A DNA stretch of 43,639 nucleotides from a virus. Below are positions 40,186 through 43,639 of this stretch, in pieces. The notes under the pieces were generated by a model. It did no database searches and was not told the DNA's origin. It saw nothing but the letters and a program-made list of their open reading frames with translations. Within the stretch, counting starts at the first letter, position 1. Each line of letters starts with the position of its first letter. The stretch covers positions 1 through 43,639 of IMG/VR virus record IMGVR_UViG_3300034071_001534; one strand, written 5' to 3'. Both the position numbers and the translations under genes were made by a program.

Positions 40186-40436
40186 AAACCGTTCGAGACT
40201 TTGACGACGCGCAGCTGCGAGGCCGTCCGAACTTTTCGGCGTTGATTCTGTACGGCGGTCCGGCACATATCGTTCCAAACACGGCGAAGGGAGACGACGC
40301 CGACGAGTTCCGCGCACTATGCGACACGGTCGCGTCGGAGTATTTCCAACCGAGAGGCCGCCGTCCGATGTGCCCCGCGTGCGTCGCGCTATGGGAGATG
40401 GCCGCAGCAATTGACCGTTCGTCGGCTGGCACTTGA
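40182..40436 (+). CDS. Small Cys-containing hypothetical protein, last of accessory unit 1
   Basis: An 84-aa protein from ATG 40182 (ATGA overlap with the NADAR gene). MCPACVALWEM near the end suggests one half of a metal site. Its last residues, RSSAGT, are encoded by the promoter cassette beginning at 40415, and its TGA stop lies inside the TTGACG -35 box. No family recognised. Coupling to NADAR suggests a related pathway. Confidence 0.78.
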   Translation: MKTVRDFDDAQLRGRPNFSALILYGGPAHIVPNTAKGDDADEFRALCDTVASEYFQPRGRRPMCPACVALWEMAAAIDRSSAGT

Positions 40437-40479
40437 CGCTAACGTCAAGTCGTTTAAGATAGTCACATTCCCGCAACGA
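40415..40479 (+). repeat. Promoter cassette, copy 2 of 3
   Basis: Nearly identical to 14601-14665; differs by one swapped pair of bases after the -10 (AGTCACA instead of GATCACA). Confidence 0.9.
40433..40460 (+). promoter_or_regulatory. Promoter with perfect palindromic operator, accessory unit 2
   Basis: TTGACG (40433-40438), 16-bp spacer, TAAGAT (40455-40460); palindrome TTGACGCTAACGTCAA at 40433-40448, identical to the one at 14619. The leader before ATG 40494 is about 27 bases. Confidence 0.78.
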
Positions 40480-40493
40480 TACGAACCGCCGAC

Positions 40494-40700
40494 ATGCAAA
40501 CCGTCCACGACAAGCGCACTTTCGAGTTGACTGTCATTCCGAGCGACTTCCCGGCTGTCGAAGCCGACTTGATTCGCCGTGGGTTCGACGGCCGATCGTA
40601 CGTCGGCGAAAGCGAAGGCACTGGCCGTCAGCACGTGCGCGTCGCACTGTTCTACCGCCAGGCCGCCGACGGCGCGTTCGTCAACGCGTTGGGATCCTGA
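40494..40700 (+). CDS. Small hypothetical protein, accessory unit 2
   Basis: A 68-aa protein, first gene after the cassette promoter. MQTVHDKRTFELTVIPSDFPAVEADLIRRGFDGRSYVGE alternates beta and helix. No ribosome site resembling GGAGG is present; the leader (CACATTCCCGCAACGATACGAACCGCCGAC) is shared with the other cassette genes. No family recognised. Confidence 0.75.
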   Translation: MQTVHDKRTFELTVIPSDFPAVEADLIRRGFDGRSYVGESEGTGRQHVRVALFYRQAADGAFVNALGS

Positions 40701-40797
40701 ATCGAATAACCACCCGTGCAAAGGTGCCAAAGCGGCCGGAGTCTGCCGGCAGTCGGGACCGCAACCCGACGCCACCCAATAAACGAAAGCAACCTTC
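40701..40797 (+). promoter_or_regulatory. 97-base gap with putative structured leader
   Basis: No gene here. Predicted pairings: GGTG (40723-40726) with CACC (40773-40776) enclosing GCCGG/CCGGC (40735-40739/40746-40750) and GTCGGG/CCCGAC (40752-40757/40765-40770), a three-way junction. The following start at 40798 lacks a good ribosome site. Could be a translational control element; low confidence. Confidence 0.3.
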
Positions 40798-41037
40798 ATG
40801 GCTACCTTGACGCACAAACCGCACATATGCAAACGCTCTTACGGCGGCCGTCCGATTTGGGCGATCGTGTATCCGCAGGGCTATTACCAGCCATCATCGG
40901 TACTTCATCGCGACGCGATGAACTTCGCCCACAAAAAGAACCTATACGAAGCACCCGCGATCATCGGCGACTTTTCGTTTTTGATGGACATCGATTACAT
41001 AGCACGCCACTCGCTGCCGCCTACGGAGGCAAATTGA
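40798..41037 (+). CDS. Small hypothetical protein
   Basis: A 79-aa protein (MATLTHKPHICKRSYGGRPIWAIVYPQ...). Tyr/His/Pro-rich first half, then a predicted helix and an acidic patch (FSFLMDIDYIARHSL). The start has no clear Shine-Dalgarno site and follows the structured gap. No family recognised. Confidence 0.72.
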   Translation: MATLTHKPHICKRSYGGRPIWAIVYPQGYYQPSSVLHRDAMNFAHKKNLYEAPAIIGDFSFLMDIDYIARHSLPPTEAN

Positions 41038-41039
41038 CA

Positions 41040-41327
41040 GTGAATATCGACCTTTTAGCCGCGTGGGACGAAAACTGCGCGCACCGGAGCGGGTGCTTTG
41101 ACGCCGACACTTCGGAAGACGCCGCGGCCCGTGTTGCGCTTGTTGATTTGATCACTCGCAAAAACGCGCTTGAGGCACTCCGTCCGCATTGGGCGCAAGG
41201 CTACACCGACGATAGCATCGCAGCACAAACCGCTACCGCAGCGCTTGCCGATATTTGGGAGTTGCTGGGGGTGGACAATCAAACGGCAGCAATGCAAGCG
41301 CTGCGTCGACTCGTCGAGAACGCATGA
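41040..41327 (+). CDS. Small hypothetical protein, helical
   Basis: A 95-aa protein from GTG 41040 with GGAGG upstream, two bases after the previous stop. Mostly helical (DLLAAWDENCAHRSGC, VALVDLITRKNALEAL, ATAALADIWELLG). The longer frame reading from 40716 covers the previous gene and was rejected. No family recognised. Confidence 0.75.
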   Translation: MNIDLLAAWDENCAHRSGCFDADTSEDAAARVALVDLITRKNALEALRPHWAQGYTDDSIAAQTATAALADIWELLGVDNQTAAMQALRRLVENA

Positions 41328-41584
41328 TGAAACGTAAAACCTACCGCATTACCAGCACTGCCGGCCACGACGAAACGCGGTATGCGTGGAATAGCGCGCG
41401 CCGTGCAATGGTCGATTGCATGCACGCTCACGCGCACAACGTCGGCGGGTATTGGGAGTGCAGCCCGACCGCAATCGCCACCGTCAAACAAGGCAACGCG
41501 CACGTGCGAGGCCAGTTCGGATGGACCGGGCCGAACGGGCAAACGGTCGTTTTCACCATTACTCGCGAGGACGCCCAACTATGA
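41324..41584 (+). CDS. Small hypothetical protein
   Basis: An 86-aa protein from ATG 41324 (ATGATG; overlap with the previous stop). KRKTYRITSTAGHDETRYAWNSARRAMVDCMHAHAHNVGGYWEC and a beta C-terminus (GQTVVFTITRED). His-rich centre. No family recognised. Confidence 0.75.
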   Translation: MMKRKTYRITSTAGHDETRYAWNSARRAMVDCMHAHAHNVGGYWECSPTAIATVKQGNAHVRGQFGWTGPNGQTVVFTITREDAQL

Positions 41585-42009
41585 CCGACGACGAGTTCGC
41601 CCGCTTCGCCGCGTTGTACTTGCGATTCGAAGCGGATCCGCGGGACACGTCTGCCCGGGTAGAGTTGATGACCAACGTTGCCCGCGGCGGCTGTTGGGAT
41701 AAAACCGGCCAGGCGATGCACCGCACGTTGCTGGCGTACGACGTGGCAACCCTGTCCGCGTCTACGTTGCGCGAACGCGCCAATAAACGCGGCGACTCCG
41801 TCACAACTGCAGCCGTCCGCATGATCAGCGTCGGCACTTGGCCGATGTCCGCCGCGTTTATCGGTGCGACGGCGTGGGCACGTGTAGCGCGCGGGGTAGG
41901 CGTAGCTCCGGAAACGTTCGCGCCGATGCGGCCGATGTTCGTTGATGCGTATATTGACGAGCTCGTCGCACTGGTCAAAGCGGCGCACCGTTCGTCGGCT
42001 GACACTTGA
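41581..42009 (+). CDS. Hypothetical protein, last of accessory unit 2
   Basis: A 142-aa protein from ATG 41581 (ATGA overlap). The start FARFAALYLRFEADPRDTSARVELM and the helix TLSASTLRERANKRG precede a second helical region. Its final residues HRSSADT and the TGA stop come from promoter cassette 3, so it shares its C-terminal tail with the gene ending at 40436. No family recognised. Confidence 0.78.
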   Translation: MTDDEFARFAALYLRFEADPRDTSARVELMTNVARGGCWDKTGQAMHRTLLAYDVATLSASTLRERANKRGDSVTTAAVRMISVGTWPMSAAFIGATAWARVARGVGVAPETFAPMRPMFVDAYIDELVALVKAAHRSSADT

Positions 42010-42054
42010 CGTTAGCGTCAAGTCGTTTAAGATGATCACATTCCCGCAACGATA
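41988..42054 (+). repeat. Promoter cassette, copy 3 of 3
   Basis: Matches 14601-14665 with a few changes, all of which keep the palindrome intact (GCTAAC becomes GTTAGC, a compensating pair). Confidence 0.9.
42006..42033 (+). promoter_or_regulatory. Promoter with palindromic operator, accessory unit 3
   Basis: TTGACG (42006-42011), 16-bp spacer, TAAGAT (42028-42033); palindrome TTGACGTTAGCGTCAA at 42006-42021. The double change relative to the other cassettes keeps both arms, indicating selection on the site. Confidence 0.78.
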
Positions 42055-42066
42055 CGAGCCGCCCCG

Positions 42067-42372
42067 ATGAGAATTTCCGAGATTCGCGATATCATCCGCC
42101 GCGCCAACTGGACCCGTCACGACTTGACCGGCGGCACGTGCGACGAGTTTCGCCGCCAGGATGTCGGCGGCCGTCTCGCCGAACAGATGGAAAAGCTGCG
42201 CGCGCTGCAGATTCCGGCGCGGTTCGTGCGCGACATCGAAGAGCGCGAGCACGCGATCGACGCCGCCGCAAAAACCATCGCCCGTTGGATCGACGCGCGC
42301 GCTGCGTTCGAGGCACCCAAGCCGACGGCGATCGTTTACGCGTTCCCGTCGGGCCGGAGGATCGCGGCGTGA
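42067..42372 (+). CDS. Small helical hypothetical protein
   Basis: A 101-aa protein (MRISEIRDIIRRANWTRHDLTGG...) predicted almost wholly helical with alternating charged residues (FVRDIEEREHAIDAAAKTIARWIDARAAF). The leader lacks a purine-rich ribosome site (GAGCCGCCCCG). No family recognised. Confidence 0.78.
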   Translation: MRISEIRDIIRRANWTRHDLTGGTCDEFRRQDVGGRLAEQMEKLRALQIPARFVRDIEEREHAIDAAAKTIARWIDARAAFEAPKPTAIVYAFPSGRRIAA

Positions 42373-42650
42373 CGATCAACGTTGCCGTACTGGCCGACGG
42401 CGCCCAGTTGCGCTACGGTCGGTTGCGGTACGCCTGTTACAGCGTATGGCTGTACAGCGCGCGCGGGTCGCTGCTGTGGCGTTCGGCACCGGGCGCAATT
42501 TCGTCCATTCGGACGGCGCTGCCCCGCATGCGCAAGCACCTTTCGTGCGTTGATCTTGATCGCGACGAACAGGATATCCGCACCGACGCTAGAGCTCGCC
42601 GTGCGATCGATCGCTTGTGCACAGAGTTCGGCGGCGTCAGTACCACGTGA
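42369..42650 (+). CDS. Small hypothetical protein, beta-alpha
   Basis: A 93-aa protein from GTG 42369 (GTGA overlap). [36 protein letters not shown] suggests paired strands, followed by an Arg-rich helix. Its end overlaps the convergent Gly-rich fibre gene by 14 bases. No family recognised. Confidence 0.72.
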   Translation: MTINVAVLADGAQLRYGRLRYACYSVWLYSARGSLLWRSAPGAISSIRTALPRMRKHLSCVDLDRDEQDIRTDARARRAIDRLCTEFGGVSTT

Positions 42651-43639
42651 GTAGGACGTAGCCGGCGGCCCCTGCACCGCCCGCACCGCTGTTGCCCACG
42701 TTATCCAACGCAGCGCCACCGCCCGCACCGCCCGCACCGTAGCCCGCACCGGCCGCACCTTGCCCCGCGTTGGCCGTGATCGATGCGGCGCCGCTGCCGC
42801 TGCCGCTGCTTAACTTTGCGACGTTGCTGACCGCCCCAACGCCACCGTTGCCGCCTGCAGTTCCGGCCGTTCCGCCCGCCAAGACGCCGCCGTAGAACGT
42901 GGGCGCGGCACTGCCCGCGGCGCCGTTGCTTGCCACGTTTGCGCTCGTGATTCCACCGCCGCTGGCCGACGCGCTGGATGCGTAGTTCGCCACGGATCCG
43001 GAAGTGCCGACGCCGCCCGTCGTGCTGGCGTTCGCCCCTGCCGCCCCGCTTGAGACCAAACCGGTACCCGCACCGCCGCCGGATCCAGTTGTGGCGGTAC
43101 CGCCCGAGCCGGAGCCTCCGCCTGTTGCGCGTAGGTACGCGCCAAAACTGGCAACGCCGCCCGATGTCCCGCCCGTTCCGTTTGTGCTGTTCGTAACTTG
43201 GGAGGCGCCGCCGTTGCCGCCTGCCGGGACGGTTACCGTAAGCGGGAAGACCAGGTCGGACACTCGAAATTCCGCTTCCGACCGCCCGCCTGCACCGCCA
43301 CCGCCACCGCCGTTGCGGATAGACCCGGCCGCGCCTTTTCGACCGCTGCCGCCGCCACCACCGCTTGCGATTACCAAGGCGCGCACTTTCGTCGCGCCCA
43401 CCGGTGCTGCGTTGATGACGAACGCACCCGCGGCAGCGTATTCGTCTACCTGTACCGCAAAGCCGGGGCCCGGGACGCCTTGGATACCCTGATCGCCAGT
43501 GTCGCCCTTCACGCCCGGGATGCCTTGGATACCCTGATCACCAGTGTCGCCCTTCACGCCCGGGACGCCTTGGATACCCTGATCACCAGTGTCGCCCTTC
43601 ACGCCCGGGACGCCTTGGATACCCTGATCACCAGTGTCG
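42637..43639 (-). CDS. Collagen-like tail fibre, C-terminal part with Gly-rich tip
   Basis: This is the main part of the fibre that begins at 252 on the minus strand and joins here through the terminal overlap. The first stretch is Gly-X-Y ([13 protein letters not shown]), then a short spacer ([35 protein letters not shown]). A long Gly/Ser/Ala/Thr-rich tip with scattered beta-strand residues ([25 protein letters not shown]) follows and ends [11 protein letters not shown]. Gly-rich tips of this kind, with polyglycine-II-like packing, are known from phage receptor-binding proteins. A host-range role is inferred. Total length about 392 aa if the overlap is 76 bases. Confidence 0.85.
   Translation of the reverse strand, partial: DTGDQGIQGVPGVKGDTGDQGIQGVPGVKGDTGDQGIQGIPGVKGDTGDQGIQGVPGPGFAVQVDEYAAAGAFVINAAPVGATKVRALVIASGGGGGSGRKGAAGSIRNGGGGGGAGGRSEAEFRVSDLVFPLTVTVPAGGNGGASQVTNSTNGTGGTSGGVASFGAYLRATGGGSGSGGTATTGSGGGAGTGLVSSGAAGANASTTGGVGTSGSVANYASSASASGGGITSANVASNGAAGSAAPTFYGGVLAGGTAGTAGGNGGVGAVSNVAKLSSGSGSGAASITANAGQGAAGAGYGAGGAGGGAALDNVGNSGAGGAGAAGYVLLTWY
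43474..43639. repeat. 45-bp tandem repeat (collagen-like), right end
   Basis: Units at 43474, 43519 and 43564 and a partial one at 43609. The first two differ from the rest by single bases; the last 76 bases equal 1-76. Confidence 0.95.

Noticed and set aside
1-43639. Lysogeny functions (integrase, excisionase, attachment site)
   Set aside because: No tyrosine or serine recombinase, transposase or att-like tRNA fragment was recognised; the TetR-type regulator alone does not show a temperate life style.
1-43639. tRNA genes
   Set aside because: No cloverleaf with matching acceptor, anticodon and T-arm was found; the structured stretches at 15187 and 40701 do not fit a tRNA.

Overview
This window looks like one essentially complete genome of a tailed phage with a contractile tail (myovirus morphology), GC-rich throughout. 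The two-gene Rz/Rz1 spanin cassette implies a Gram-negative host; the host itself cannot be named from the sequence. No integrase or excisionase was seen, so nothing here points to integration. The first 76 bases are identical to the last 76 and lie in a collagen-like fibre gene. Joining the ends across that overlap keeps the reading frame, so the molecule is circular or circularly permuted (about 43.56 kb). The ends are probably where assembly stopped in a tandem repeat rather than real termini.

Layout. (A) About 615-6282, minus strand: eight tightly coupled genes (small proteins, a MazG-like protein, a DUF1643 protein, a large primase-helicase and a small exported or anchored protein). They run from an operator-bearing promoter at 6253-6282 to a terminator at 615-641. 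(B) 6293-9173, minus: SF2 helicase, small basic protein, VRR-NUC nuclease and a TetR-type DNA-binding protein ending at its own terminator. (C) 9187-15289, plus: Pro/Ala repeat protein, DUF2800 Cas4-like nuclease, a probable single-strand DNA-binding protein (DUF2815-like), a strong terminator, family A DNA polymerase, two small genes and a probable stand-alone small RNA. A, B and C together are the replication and nucleotide-metabolism functions. (D) 15296-38408, minus: the late block. Read in its direction of transcription it is TerS, TerL, portal, MuF-like protein, protease/scaffold, decoration protein, major capsid, head-tail connectors, sheath, tube, frameshifted tail chaperone, tape measure, baseplate, fibres, endolysin, holin candidates and Rz/Rz1. 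(E) 38712-42650, plus: twelve small accessory genes in three units, including a NADAR protein. (F) 42637 through the join to 575, minus: the collagen-like/Gly-rich fibre and its partner.

Regulation. The most striking signal is a promoter family. A 16-bp palindrome TTGAC-N6-GTCAA contains the -35 box and is followed 16-18 bp later by TAAGAT. Five good copies and one degenerate copy precede the early and accessory units. The phage also encodes a TetR-type HTH protein, and palindromes of this size are typical operators for that family. The inferred model is a phage repressor controlling a dispersed early regulon. Three of the promoters lie in nearly identical ~65-bp cassettes.

Other signals worth following are a free-standing ~103-nt RNA gene (15187-15289), a canonical T TTT TTC slippery site in the tail chaperone, a cluster of ten GGGTA motifs upstream of the terminase, a portal protein with a ParB-like tail, and a probable leaderless promoter. 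All functional names come from reading motifs and gene order; no database search was run.
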